A stretch of DNA of 54,055 nucleotides from Pseudobacteriovorax antillogorgiicola (lineage in GTDB: Bacteria; Bdellovibrionota_B; Oligoflexia; Oligoflexales; RGVZ01). Of this stretch, positions 1 through 8,013 are shown in pieces. Position 1 is the first letter of the stretch; the number at the start of each line of letters is the position of its first letter. The stretch spans positions 1-54,055 of the forward strand of contig CAMBEK010000005.1 of assembly GCA_945865565.1 (NCBI GenBank), read 5' to 3'. The position numbers and the translations under genes are program-made. The notes beneath the pieces are model-generated. The model saw only the letters and a list, made by a program, of their open reading frames with translations. It was not told the DNA's origin and did no database searches.

Positions 1-853
1 GCAAGGCAACCGCAATGAACGTCAACAAATAAGGCAGCGCCTGGATCAGTTGCACTGGAACCTCAAGGCCCATCAGCGTGTGTTCGGATCCTTGAAGCCG
101 GATCTGCGCGGCGTCGGCACCAGCAAAAACCAAACAAACCACGGCTGCGACAATGGGACGCCAACCCGCAAAGATCACTGCGGCAAGCGCCATGAAACCG
201 CGCCCGCCGGTCATGCCACGTGCAAATGAAGACGACAGCAGCACCGACAACGTGGCGCCTCCCAAGGCAGCCAAGGCGCCACTTGCCACCACAGCCGCAG
301 CTCGAACGAAGTGCGGAGAAACTCCAGCGCTCTCCAGGGCACCTGGCTCTTCCCCCGCAAAACGCAAAAGCAGGCCGGGGCGAGTCCGCTCCAGAATCCA
401 CCAGATACCAAAAGGAGCAAACAATGCGAACGCAGTGACAAACGCCAACAAAAATCCGGTGAATTCTGTATTTTCCGCAGCGACATCCAATGCAGGAGTG
501 CCACCGGAGATCCCGTAAAGGGCTTTGGTGACAAACGGCGCGACACCGATAACCAACATGTTAAACGCAGCACCTGCAACGACCTGTTGGGCACGGCCAT
601 GAATCACAAATACGGCATAAATCCCGGCCGCGCCTGCACCGGCAACGATTGCTCCGGTAAGGCCCAGAGGCTGCGATCCTGTTGCAACGACAACAACGGC
701 ACCTGCAAGAGCACCGACGACCATGAAACCCTCGAGGGCAATATTCACAACGCCTGATCTTTCGCATACGACACCACCCATCGCTGCAAAAAGCAGCGGC
801 AGTGCTAGACGCAGGCTGGACATCAGCCATTCGAAATCAAAAATGGTATTCAT
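1..853 (-). CDS. ABC transporter permease, nucleoside/BMP type (partial)
   Basis: This is an inner-membrane permease subunit of a basic-membrane-protein (BMP) family ABC importer; characterised relatives (NupQ, BmpD) carry nucleosides. The reading frame runs open from the ATG to the window edge, so the C-terminus is missing after about 284 residues. The product is almost wholly hydrophobic. Near residue 30 it has the family's typical start, with an SGVVNIALEG segment followed by a chain of Gly/Ala-rich helices. The start ATG overlaps the stop of the upstream permease gene in an ATGA arrangement, which implies translational coupling and a heterodimeric channel. Family and role are well supported; the substrate is inferred from family and from the neighbouring binding protein. 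Confidence 0.85.
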   Translation of the reverse strand, partial: MNTIFDFEWLMSSLRLALPLLFAAMGGVVCERSGVVNIALEGFMVVGALAGAVVVVATGSQPLGLTGAIVAGAGAAGIYAVFVIHGRAQQVVAGAAFNMLVIGVAPFVTKALYGISGGTPALDVAAENTEFTGFLLAFVTAFALFAPFGIWWILERTRPGLLLRFAGEEPGALESAGVSPHFVRAAAVVASGALAALGGATLSVLLSSSFARGMTGGRGFMALAAVIFAGWRPIVAAVVCLVFAGADAAQIRLQGSEHTLMGLEVPVQLIQALPYLLTFIAVAL

Positions 854-1923
854 GATGACTTCTTCCGGTGAAACCAGCGCGCAGATGCAAAAAGAATAAC
901 GCACCCTTGAATGATCATCGCAAGGTCGCGGGTGACATGATCCGTCTCAAAATCAAGATCCAAAGCACCTTTGTGCAAAGCACCGAAGAGAAAAGCTGAT
1001 GCAATCACGGCCAGGGGACGTCCACCTGCCAAAAGAGCAACGGCAATACCGGTGAATCCGTAGTCCGACGAGAATCCGATCCGGTAACGGCCGGCTCCGC
1101 CCAAGATATCACCGAGACCAGCCAACCCGGCCAAGGCACCCGCAAGGGCCATGGCAATCATCATTTGCCGGCCTGTATCAATTCCCGAAAAAGTGGCCGC
1201 TACCGAATTTTCACCCGTAGCGCGCAAATGAAAACCCAAAAGAGTCCGGTCGAACACAATTGCAACAATCAAGGCCGAAAGAATCCCTGCCACAAACCAG
1301 ATGGTCACCGGAGCGCCGTCAAAGCCACCAAACGCAACTGCTTTAAAGGCTGCAGCAACAGGCCGTGTCTCGGGATTTTGAGTATCAACGCTGTGAAATT
1401 TTTCCAGGACCAACCAACTTGTGATTGCCGTGGCCAAAAAATTCAGCATGATTGATGTAACCACTTCATGGCTGCCGCGACGGGCCCGCAAATACCCAGT
1501 GATCAGTCCAGCGAGCCCGCCAATGAACGCAGCTGCGAGACCACACAGCATCATGCCAAGTGCCATGGGAGCGAAAGACGAGGACGATGCAAGTTGAGGA
1601 AACTGCGCTCCAAACCGTAACGCCAATGCTGTGGCAGCCATGCCACCCAAGACCAGCTGCCCCTCAGCGCCGATATTGAAAAGCCCGGCACGGTAAGCCA
1701 CCGCCACAGAAAGCCCACTGAAAATTAGAGGTGTTGTATAGACCAGTGTCATTCCCAAGTCATAGGGCGTCCCCACTGCGGCCAACAACATAATGCTCAT
1801 CACGTGAAAAGGATTTTCACCAGCCAGGGCTGCGGCAGACAACCCGAAAAAAAATCCCGTCAAGATCGCTGTAAGCCATGGCCAACGGAAAATAAAAGAT
1901 TTGAGGAGAAGTCCACGACTCAC
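850..1923 (-). CDS. ABC transporter permease, nucleoside/BMP type
   Basis: This is the second inner-membrane permease of the importer, 357 residues, resembling NupP/BmpC and the BPD_transp_2 family. It has about eight to ten hydrophobic segments. The segment around residues 78-90 (RAGLFNIGAEGQ) is the conserved motif of this permease class, and a cytoplasmic EAA-like loop (RARRGSHEVVTSIMLN) lies near residue 147. It starts with GTG, overlapping the ATPase gene's TGA by four bases, and ends in an ATGA overlap with the next permease. The order ATPase, permease, permease matches known nup/bmp operons. Length and motifs are normal for the family. Confidence 0.88.
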   Translation of the reverse strand: MSRGLLLKSFIFRWPWLTAILTGFFFGLSAAALAGENPFHVMSIMLLAAVGTPYDLGMTLVYTTPLIFSGLSVAVAYRAGLFNIGAEGQLVLGGMAATALALRFGAQFPQLASSSSFAPMALGMMLCGLAAAFIGGLAGLITGYLRARRGSHEVVTSIMLNFLATAITSWLVLEKFHSVDTQNPETRPVAAAFKAVAFGGFDGAPVTIWFVAGILSALIVAIVFDRTLLGFHLRATGENSVAATFSGIDTGRQMMIAMALAGALAGLAGLGDILGGAGRYRIGFSSDYGFTGIAVALLAGGRPLAVIASAFLFGALHKGALDLDFETDHVTRDLAMIIQGCVILFASARWFHRKKSS

Positions 1924-3458
1924 GATGCGCCTCCACCAGGCATCCCGCCCGTGGCACCGCCAAAGGATCCACTTTGAGCACCACTGACCATGGCCATGCC
2001 GACGGCTGGCACATCAAATCCTCCGTCTGGCCCCCTTTTGAATTCTTGCACGATTTTCCCGCGAACCATGACCATGATCCGGTCACTCAACTTGCAAAGC
2101 TCATCCATGTCGCTCGAGATCAACAAGACAGCAGCCCCGCGGTTTCGAGCAACCATGATTGTTTCGTGGATAGCCTGAGACGAACGAAAATCCACACCGC
2201 GGGTTGGATGTGCTGCCAGGACCAGTGCCGGCTCCTGTTCCATTTCCCGGGCCACGAGGAACTTTTGCTGATTTCCCCCGGACAAAAGGCGAACTGGCCC
2301 CGTCCAACCGGGAGGCAGAATGTCATATTTTGCAAAAAATTCCAGTGCCCGTAAACGCAATAAGCTCCACGGCAATACCCTTCGATATGACGACGGATTC
2401 ACCCCAGACAGCAGCAGGTTTGTCGCCGGATCTCCATCGAGCAGCAGGCCTTCACTGCGACGATCAAAGGGCAGCAGAGCAATACGCACGGCACGACGGA
2501 TTTCCCGCGCCGACAAATGCGTCAATTCCCGCCCTGACACTGAAATGCTGCCGGACTCGCTGCGCAGGCGGGGTGCGATACGTAAAATCACCTTGAACAG
2601 CCATTCCTGCCCGTTGCCCTCGACCCCTGCGATCCCCACAATTTCCCGCTCATTCACACCAAGGGACACATCGAGGGCCCCGCGGCCCGCAGGCAGGTGA
2701 TAGTCAGTCATTTTCAAAACAGGAATTGTCCCGGCTTCCATTCGTGATGTTTTGGCTTTGACCCGGGTTGTCCCCTCACCCATCATCGAACTGGCGAGTT
2801 CTTCCGCCGAAACACTGGCGGCATCATATATGCCGGTGACCCGACCTGAGCGCATCACAGCGATTCGGTCGCAGACCCGTAACACTTCATCCAATTTGTG
2901 GCTGATCAAAATAACGGCGTGCCCTGATTCACGGAGCCGGCGCAATCTCTCAAGAAACGGCTCGACTTCGACCGGGGTCAGAACTGCAGTAGGCTCATCA
3001 AGAATGATAACCCGCGCACCCTGACAAATTACTTTCAGAATTTCCAACTGCTGCTGCTGTCCGACAGACAGGTCTTCCACGCGCGCTGCGAGATCGAATT
3101 CAAACCCGAGGTCGCGCATCGCTTTCACTGCATGTGCCTTGGCCCCACGACCGGCCACCAGCTCCAGATGCTCAAGACCGGTCAGGGGCAGAGCCAAAAG
3201 AAAATGCTGATGCACCATGCCAATGCCAGCTTTTATGGATTCCTTGGGGCTGCGGAAACGTACTTCAGAACCATTGACCAGGATCGTACCGCTGTCGGGC
3301 ACAATATGCCCAAACAGCATGTTCATACATGTCGATTTACCGGCACCGTTTTCTCCGACCAAGCCCAGGATCTCTCCCGAGTCAACATGGAATGAAACAC
3401 CGTCATTAGCGGCAACGCTGGCGAAGGATTTCGTCAGGTCCCGCAACTCAATGCGCAT
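1920..3458 (-). CDS. ABC transporter ATP-binding protein, double-domain (sugar/nucleoside type)
   Basis: This cytoplasmic ATPase of about 512 residues has two fused nucleotide-binding domains, like NupO/BmpB or RbsA. The first domain has an intact Walker A (GENGAGKST, about residues 35-43), a signature-like LSVGQQQQ and Walker B VIILDEPT. The second has a degenerate Walker A (GVEGNGQEW) but a good LSGGNQQK signature, as is usual for this class where only one site is fully active. I chose the ATG directly before the ABC domain (MRIELRDLTK); a GTG 39 bases upstream would overlap the binding-protein gene. It lies 19 bases after the binding-protein stop and overlaps the permease start, so the four genes form one operon. 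Confidence 0.9.
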   Translation of the reverse strand: MRIELRDLTKSFASVAANDGVSFHVDSGEILGLVGENGAGKSTCMNMLFGHIVPDSGTILVNGSEVRFRSPKESIKAGIGMVHQHFLLALPLTGLEHLELVAGRGAKAHAVKAMRDLGFEFDLAARVEDLSVGQQQQLEILKVICQGARVIILDEPTAVLTPVEVEPFLERLRRLRESGHAVILISHKLDEVLRVCDRIAVMRSGRVTGIYDAASVSAEELASSMMGEGTTRVKAKTSRMEAGTIPVLKMTDYHLPAGRGALDVSLGVNEREIVGIAGVEGNGQEWLFKVILRIAPRLRSESGSISVSGRELTHLSAREIRRAVRIALLPFDRRSEGLLLDGDPATNLLLSGVNPSSYRRVLPWSLLRLRALEFFAKYDILPPGWTGPVRLLSGGNQQKFLVAREMEQEPALVLAAHPTRGVDFRSSQAIHETIMVARNRGAAVLLISSDMDELCKLSDRIMVMVRGKIVQEFKRGPDGGFDVPAVGMAMVSGAQSGSFGGATGGMPGGGAS

Positions 3459-3477
3459 CTTTCTGGCTTTTGTATGT

Positions 3478-4485
3478 TCATTTTTTAAAAGTGGCACGAT
3501 CAGTCTCTACGTAATAATCAGGTACTTTGATGGAACCATTTGAAATTTTCCGCTTCAGTTCCTCAAGCGTTGCCCGGATTTCAGGCGTCAAGACGCCCTC
3601 GTTATGGCGATCCACAGCATAGTCAATGCCGCCGTTGGCCACACCGAACTCGATTTTTCCACCTGTGAATTTCGCCCCTTGAACATCTGCAATGGTTTGA
3701 AATACCGCAACATCAATTCTTTTCAAAATGCTGGTCAGGATCAAACCAGGACGCATCCCATTTTGGTTTGAGTCGGTGCCGATGGCGAATTTTGATTTGG
3801 CTCCAGCCGCATCAAAAACACCGATATTTGATGCGCCTGCAGCCACATAGATGACGTCAGCTCCACCGTTGTACTGGGACAGCGCAAGTTCCTTGGCCTT
3901 CGGCGGGTTGTTCCAACTGTCCACGGTGATCCCGACAAAGTTCGCCACAGTAAGTGCGTCTTTTTTGATATGCCGTGCGCCCGCGCGGAAGCCGAGCTCG
4001 AACCTGCGAATCAGTGGAACATCCATTCCGCCGATAAACCCGACTTTGCCCGTGGTTGACTTCATCATTGCGGCGGCTCCAGCCAGAAACGCGCCCTCAT
4101 GGTCTGCAAAAAGGAGGGACCTGACATTCGACTGACTTGAAACTGCATCGACCAGGGCGAACCGCTGTTCCGGGAAATCGGCTGCCACCCGGGTCATCGA
4201 CTCTGCCTGGGAAAATCCGATGGCGATGGTCAGGTCAAATCTCTTTCGGGCAAAAGTCCGGATCGCTGGCTCGTATGCATTGTCGTCCATGGCCTCGACG
4301 TATTTGGCGTCGATTCCAAGGGTCTTTTTTGCCTCTTCCAGCCCGCGCCAGGCTGCGGCATTGAACGAACGATCATCCCGGCCACCCTTGTCAAAAACCA
4401 CGCCAACGCGGGTTTTGGGGCCAGCAGCCATGGCCGCAGACGCACCGGCCCACACAAAAAACGCAGCTCGAATCAAATGCCGCAA
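3478..4485 (-). CDS. BMP family ABC transporter substrate-binding protein
   Basis: This is a periplasmic solute-binding protein of the basic membrane protein/Med family, the first gene of the importer operon. The mature part opens with VGVVFDKGGRDDRSFN, the hallmark D-x-G-x(3)-D-x-SFN segment of the family, and continues with IGFSQAE, ALVDAVS and a late GIDYAVD segment. I chose the TTG start preceded by GAGG six bases upstream, which gives a compact signal peptide ending ASAAMAA. An ATG at 4533 is possible but has no visible ribosome site. Unlike many BMP proteins it shows no lipobox cysteine, so it is probably released into the periplasm by signal peptidase I. The ligand is likely a nucleoside, by family only. 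Confidence 0.85.
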   Translation of the reverse strand: MRHLIRAAFFVWAGASAAMAAGPKTRVGVVFDKGGRDDRSFNAAAWRGLEEAKKTLGIDAKYVEAMDDNAYEPAIRTFARKRFDLTIAIGFSQAESMTRVAADFPEQRFALVDAVSSQSNVRSLLFADHEGAFLAGAAAMMKSTTGKVGFIGGMDVPLIRRFELGFRAGARHIKKDALTVANFVGITVDSWNNPPKAKELALSQYNGGADVIYVAAGASNIGVFDAAGAKSKFAIGTDSNQNGMRPGLILTSILKRIDVAVFQTIADVQGAKFTGGKIEFGVANGGIDYAVDRHNEGVLTPEIRATLEELKRKISNGSIKVPDYYVETDRATFKK

Positions 4486-4586
4486 TGGAAACCTCGAATG
4501 TTTAAGGTGCAACGATACCCGAATCGCCTCCATCTGGTAAACTGAAGTAAAGCCAACCACCTTGAATGTCCCACTGGAGGAGCCTG

Positions 4587-5213
4587 ATGTTGAAATACCG
4601 GTCATTGACCAAGGAAATCCTCGACCGGCCGGTCGATGGCGTCAGTTTGAAATCTGGGACATTGCGCAATCAACTACATCCCTCAAAACCAGTTTTGATG
4701 GTGTTCTTGCGTCACCTCGGATGCCAGTTCTGCAAGGAGACCGTACGAGATATCCGGAATGCCCAAAATTTGGACCCGGAATATCCAAACGTTCTTTTCT
4801 TCTTTCAGGAGTCCGTCGAAGCCGGTCAGGCTTTTTTCAACCAGTTCTGGCCGCGAGCCAAAGGCATCAGCGATCCAGATCTTTTTTTCTACACCGAATT
4901 CGGAATACCGGCTGGCGGACTCCTCGAAGTTGCTGGACCCAGAGCATTATTGGCAGGCCTCCGTGCAACGGCAAAAGGAAACCTTCACAGTTGGCCGGGA
5001 GGGAATATCTGGCAGATGCCTGGATTCTTCATTGTCTCCGGGGGTCAGATTTTCTGGAGTCATCAATGCCAGCATGCAGGCGATCGCCCGCCGATAAAGC
5101 GCATGACGTATTTTCTTCATTCAATTAAGCTGAATCGTAGTGGGCATGCTGGAAATCAATCCGAAGCCTCTGGCAAGACCACGCGAATTAAACCTGCGGT
5201 GCGTGTCGGCTAA
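4587..5213 (+). CDS. Peroxiredoxin-like (AhpC/TSA-2) redox protein
   Basis: This 208-residue protein is probably cytoplasmic with a thioredoxin fold, resembling the AhpC/TSA antioxidant family that includes selenoprotein-L/PRXL2-like proteins. The strand VLMVFLRHLG is followed by C46-Q-F-C49, a CxxC active site at the position where the family has its redox pair. The segments DLFFYTEFGIP and WQMPGFFIVSGGQI match later strands of the fold (the cis-Pro is in QMPG). The ATG has GGAGG six bases upstream. It diverges from the transporter operon and precedes a small lipoprotein. The C-terminal tail after about residue 185 looks unstructured. The exact substrate is unknown. Confidence 0.7.
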   Translation: MLKYRSLTKEILDRPVDGVSLKSGTLRNQLHPSKPVLMVFLRHLGCQFCKETVRDIRNAQNLDPEYPNVLFFFQESVEAGQAFFNQFWPRAKGISDPDLFFYTEFGIPAGGLLEVAGPRALLAGLRATAKGNLHSWPGGNIWQMPGFFIVSGGQIFWSHQCQHAGDRPPIKRMTYFLHSIKLNRSGHAGNQSEASGKTTRIKPAVRVG

Positions 5214-5253
5214 TCCTGATAATTTTCTTGAACTGACTTTGGAGATTCTAAAA

Positions 5254-5472
5254 ATGAAGACTTCCCGCTTGGCAAAACTGATCGCCGTATCTTTAGGATC
5301 TGCCGCACTCGCCAGTCTTTTGACGAGTTGCAGCGGCCGAACGCCAGATGGCAAAACCTGCCGCCGCAACCTGTTGCGATTCATCCCTCAAACCACAACG
5401 GACATGTCCCAGACTTGCCCGCAAGACACGACCTATTACAAGGCTCCCGACCAATCCACACCAGGAACCTGA
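5254..5472 (+). CDS. Small lipoprotein, unknown function
   Basis: This 72-residue protein has an N-terminal lysine pair, a hydrophobic stretch and the lipobox LLTSC with Cys26, so it should be lipid-anchored and exported. The mature part is only about 47 residues, has three more cysteines (C36, C56 and others nearby) and ends in a short Pro/Thr-rich tail. A GGAG lies nine bases before the ATG. A terminator-like hairpin follows the stop. I do not recognise the family. Confidence 0.65.
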   Translation: MKTSRLAKLIAVSLGSAALASLLTSCSGRTPDGKTCRRNLLRFIPQTTTDMSQTCPQDTTYYKAPDQSTPGT

Positions 5473-5481
5473 GCCATTGCC

Positions 5482-5509
5482 CGCGTCGCCGTCTAGGAGG
5501 CGCGTTTTT
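5482..5509 (+). terminator. Rho-independent terminator candidate
   Basis: A nine-base imperfect stem (5482-5490 with 5496-5504, one G-U pair and one mismatch) with a five-base loop is followed by five T. It lies just after the small lipoprotein gene and overlaps the last codons of the opposing DUF4383 gene. Confidence 0.55.
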
Positions 5510-5984
5510 GTTCCGGCTTTGATTCACTGGCCACGCGTGGCTTCTCTCCGGAAACAAATTTATCAGCACGACGCACCAGCTCTGACGCCTGGCTGGCATA
5601 TCCAAACCACGCGGCAGTGATCGCCAGCACTGCATGAAACCCTATGTTGCTACCCTGAACAGGCATCAGGCCGAGCACCGTATTCAATACTGGAATGAAA
5701 CCGAAAACGGCCAAAATGGCCATCGTGATGGCTGTCGATCGCGCATAACTTCGCGACGCGTAGGACGACCCAAAGCAAGACGCGCCCCAGACCCCAATAA
5801 AAGTATGAAACAAGTTCGACATGATATTGACGGGAAATATTCCCCAAAGAAGACCAGACCCGTAAGTTATAGCCAACTTCGGTGCCGAATCCGGCATATT
5901 CGCCAGCATTGCGGGAAAAAACCCCGCAACTCCGATCACCATCAAAATGATTCCACTGATCAAGGAAAAGTATTTCAAGCTCAT
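5493..5984 (-). CDS. DUF4383 family membrane protein
   Basis: This 163-residue inner-membrane protein has four hydrophobic segments. It contains the DUF4383 pattern: a first helix ending in GVAGFFP, then GLLWGIFPVNIMSNLFHTFIG and a later GLMPVQGSNIGFHAVL, with the paired Asn/His positions typical of the family. The C-terminal tail is charged and probably cytoplasmic. I chose the second ATG because AGGAGG lies eight bases upstream. Function is unknown in the family. It stands alone between two opposing or separate units. Confidence 0.72.
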   Translation of the reverse strand: MSLKYFSLISGIILMVIGVAGFFPAMLANMPDSAPKLAITYGSGLLWGIFPVNIMSNLFHTFIGVWGASCFGSSYASRSYARSTAITMAILAVFGFIPVLNTVLGLMPVQGSNIGFHAVLAITAAWFGYASQASELVRRADKFVSGEKPRVASESKPEQKRAS

Positions 5985-6039
5985 GAGTAAACCTCCTCTC
6001 AAGGTTGTTTACTCACTTGCTCGATGTGTGCCAGTTGCT

Positions 6040-6068
6040 AAAAAAAAGGCGCCCGATGCCCTGGCGCC
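6040..6068 (-). terminator. Rho-independent terminator of the saccharopine dehydrogenase-family gene
   Basis: A perfect GGCGCC/GGCGCC stem (6048-6053 and 6063-6068) with a nine-base loop is followed, on the minus strand, by seven or more T (A-run at 6040-6047 on the plus strand). It sits a few bases after the stop of the upstream minus-strand gene. Confidence 0.8.
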
Positions 6069-6074
6069 ACTTTT

Positions 6075-7190
6075 TCAAGCGTAATAGCGACCAAAACGAT
6101 TGGCGAGGAAATCCTTGAGCGGGACGTCTTCCTGTCGGACGAATCCGCTCTTGGGAAGTTTTCCGCTGCGATGGATGTCGAGCACCGCCGTGATGCCCGC
6201 TGCCGTCGTAATTTGAATCGCTCCCCAATGCTCGTCTTGAATTGCCGCATTGTAGATTTTCTTGCAGTAAGACTTCTGGGAGAGCAGTCCATTTTTCCAG
6301 CCCGATACCGTCACAACGATCAAGACAACGTCCTGATGGGTATGAGGCAATGACTTCTCGAAAATTTTCTTGAGCAAGTCGCGGTCGTAATTGAGCTGCA
6401 GGTCGTTCATGAGCAAGGCCATGATATCGCGATGTCCGGGGTAGCGGACACTCCGGTAGTTCAGGTTGCGAACCTTGCCGTCATAAGTTTCCGCCAAACT
6501 GCCAAGCCCACCCGAGGTATTGAATGCCTCGTACTCGATTCCGTCGAGGCTGAATCGCTCGTAACCCTCAAGTGGTGCCACCAGGCTCAATTTTCCGTCA
6601 ACGACTGCCTCACACGGGTTGCCGTACTCGTTGATGAGTCCTTCGGTGCTCCACGTCAGATTGTACTTGAGCGCGTTATGCGGATACATCGGCAATGCAC
6701 CCACACGCATTTTGATCTCATCAACCTTGTCGAACTCTTCGGCCAGATTGTGGGCCGCGATCGTGATGAACCCCGGGGCCAAACCACACTGGGGGATGAA
6801 CGCCATCTTGCTGCCTTCAGCAATCTCGCGCACACCTTTGGTGGTCTGAACGTCTTCGGTCAAATCCAGATAGTTGACGCCGACTTCCTTGCAAACGCCG
6901 GCAATGCTGAGGTTCAAATGAAACGGAGCGCAAGACAGGGCATAGTCATGACCCTTGATGGCTTCCGCGATTTCCCGGGGATTACTCAAGTCGCAGGCCT
7001 TGGCTTCCACGTTTGAAACAATGCGCCCTGCGCTGGACTTGGTAGCCTTTTTGGCCTGATCCAAGTGGGCATCGATGGCGGTCACCGCATAATCACCAGA
7101 ATCAGCCAAAAGGTGGCATACAAGACGCCCAACCTTGCCAGAACCTAGTACCGCAACCTTCGTCAAACCGCCTTTTGTACCGTGAGCCAT
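6075..7190 (-). CDS. Saccharopine dehydrogenase family protein (lysine dehydrogenase-like)
   Basis: This 371-residue NAD(P)-dependent oxidoreductase belongs to the saccharopine dehydrogenase superfamily. A Rossmann motif (VAVLGSGKVGR) opens at about residue 12, and the Sacchrp_dh_C-like part contains QCGLAPGF and YNLTWSTEGLINEY. Length and these motifs resemble single-domain lysine 6-dehydrogenases and Lys9-type enzymes. The reaction could be oxidation of lysine or saccharopine; this cannot be decided from sequence. The ATG is preceded by GGGAG seven bases upstream. The gene is monocistronic, diverges from the two-component system and ends in a strong terminator. Confidence 0.85.
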   Translation of the reverse strand: MAHGTKGGLTKVAVLGSGKVGRLVCHLLADSGDYAVTAIDAHLDQAKKATKSSAGRIVSNVEAKACDLSNPREIAEAIKGHDYALSCAPFHLNLSIAGVCKEVGVNYLDLTEDVQTTKGVREIAEGSKMAFIPQCGLAPGFITIAAHNLAEEFDKVDEIKMRVGALPMYPHNALKYNLTWSTEGLINEYGNPCEAVVDGKLSLVAPLEGYERFSLDGIEYEAFNTSGGLGSLAETYDGKVRNLNYRSVRYPGHRDIMALLMNDLQLNYDRDLLKKIFEKSLPHTHQDVVLIVVTVSGWKNGLLSQKSYCKKIYNAAIQDEHWGAIQITTAAGITAVLDIHRSGKLPKSGFVRQEDVPLKDFLANRFGRYYA

Positions 7191-7338
7191 CAGCCATCTC
7201 CCAGGTTTTTCACAATGTTTTCAGGGCTTTTTAACCCGATAACCGGCCAGATGGTCAACTGATACTTAGACCCTTCACATCCTTCGCTTATTAGATTAGA
7301 AGCGACATGATGATTTTAAGGAATTTTAAGGGGATCCT

Positions 7339-8013
7339 ATGAGAATTCTTGTGGTTGAAGACGATGCTCCCTTGGCAAGCGTAGTCGTTCGCGCCCTCCG
7401 CGAAGAATCATACGCCGTGGACCTCGCACAAGATGGTCAAGAGGCTGAATGGTCTGCCTTTGAAAACCCATACGACCTGATCATCCTCGACCTTATGCTT
7501 CCCCGCAAAGACGGCTTGAGCGTCCTCAAGACCCTCAGACAGGCAGGCATCCACACGCCAGTTCTTATTTTGACTGCCAAAGACACCGCAACCGACGTGG
7601 TGGCTGGGTTAGACACTGGCGCAGATGATTATCTTAAAAAACCATTCAGCCTGGACGAACTCATGGCCCGCGTTCGCGCCCTGCTGCGCCGCCAGCCCTC
7701 CGACACCGGTGCAATCATTGAAGTCGGTCCGCTGAAAATTGATCCGGCACGTAAGGAAGTCAGCCGGGACGGCTCGAAAATCGAACTCACCGCAAAAGAA
7801 TTCGCCTTGCTTGAATATATGGCACGCCACGCCGGCACCGTTTTGACCAGGACCCAACTTTCAGAGCATGTCTGGGACATGAATTTTGAACCAACTTCAA
7901 ACGTCGTCGACGTTTATGTTGGTTACCTGCGAAACAAAATCGATAAGTCCTTTGACGCACCAATGATTAAGACCATGCGCGGTCACGGTTACATGCTGGA
8001 TGCTGCCAACTGA
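7339..8013 (+). CDS. OmpR/PhoB-family response regulator
   Basis: This 224-residue DNA-binding regulator has an N-terminal receiver domain (acid pocket EDD at 7-9, phosphoacceptor D51 in ILDLMLP, LTAKD near 82-86, Lys in LKKPF near 105) and a C-terminal winged helix (EVSRDGSKIELTAKEFALLEYM... GHGYML). AAGGGG lies six bases before the ATG. The stop overlaps the kinase start by one base (TGATG), so the two are co-translated partners. The layout resembles QseB/CusR/TctD-type systems. The signal and targets are not visible from the sequence. Confidence 0.93.
   Translation: MRILVVEDDAPLASVVVRALREESYAVDLAQDGQEAEWSAFENPYDLIILDLMLPRKDGLSVLKTLRQAGIHTPVLILTAKDTATDVVAGLDTGADDYLKKPFSLDELMARVRALLRRQPSDTGAIIEVGPLKIDPARKEVSRDGSKIELTAKEFALLEYMARHAGTVLTRTQLSEHVWDMNFEPTSNVVDVYVGYLRNKIDKSFDAPMIKTMRGHGYMLDAAN

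Noticed and set aside
6432-7016. 194-residue plus-strand frame inside the saccharopine dehydrogenase-family gene
   Set aside because: Shadow of a well-supported gene on the other strand.
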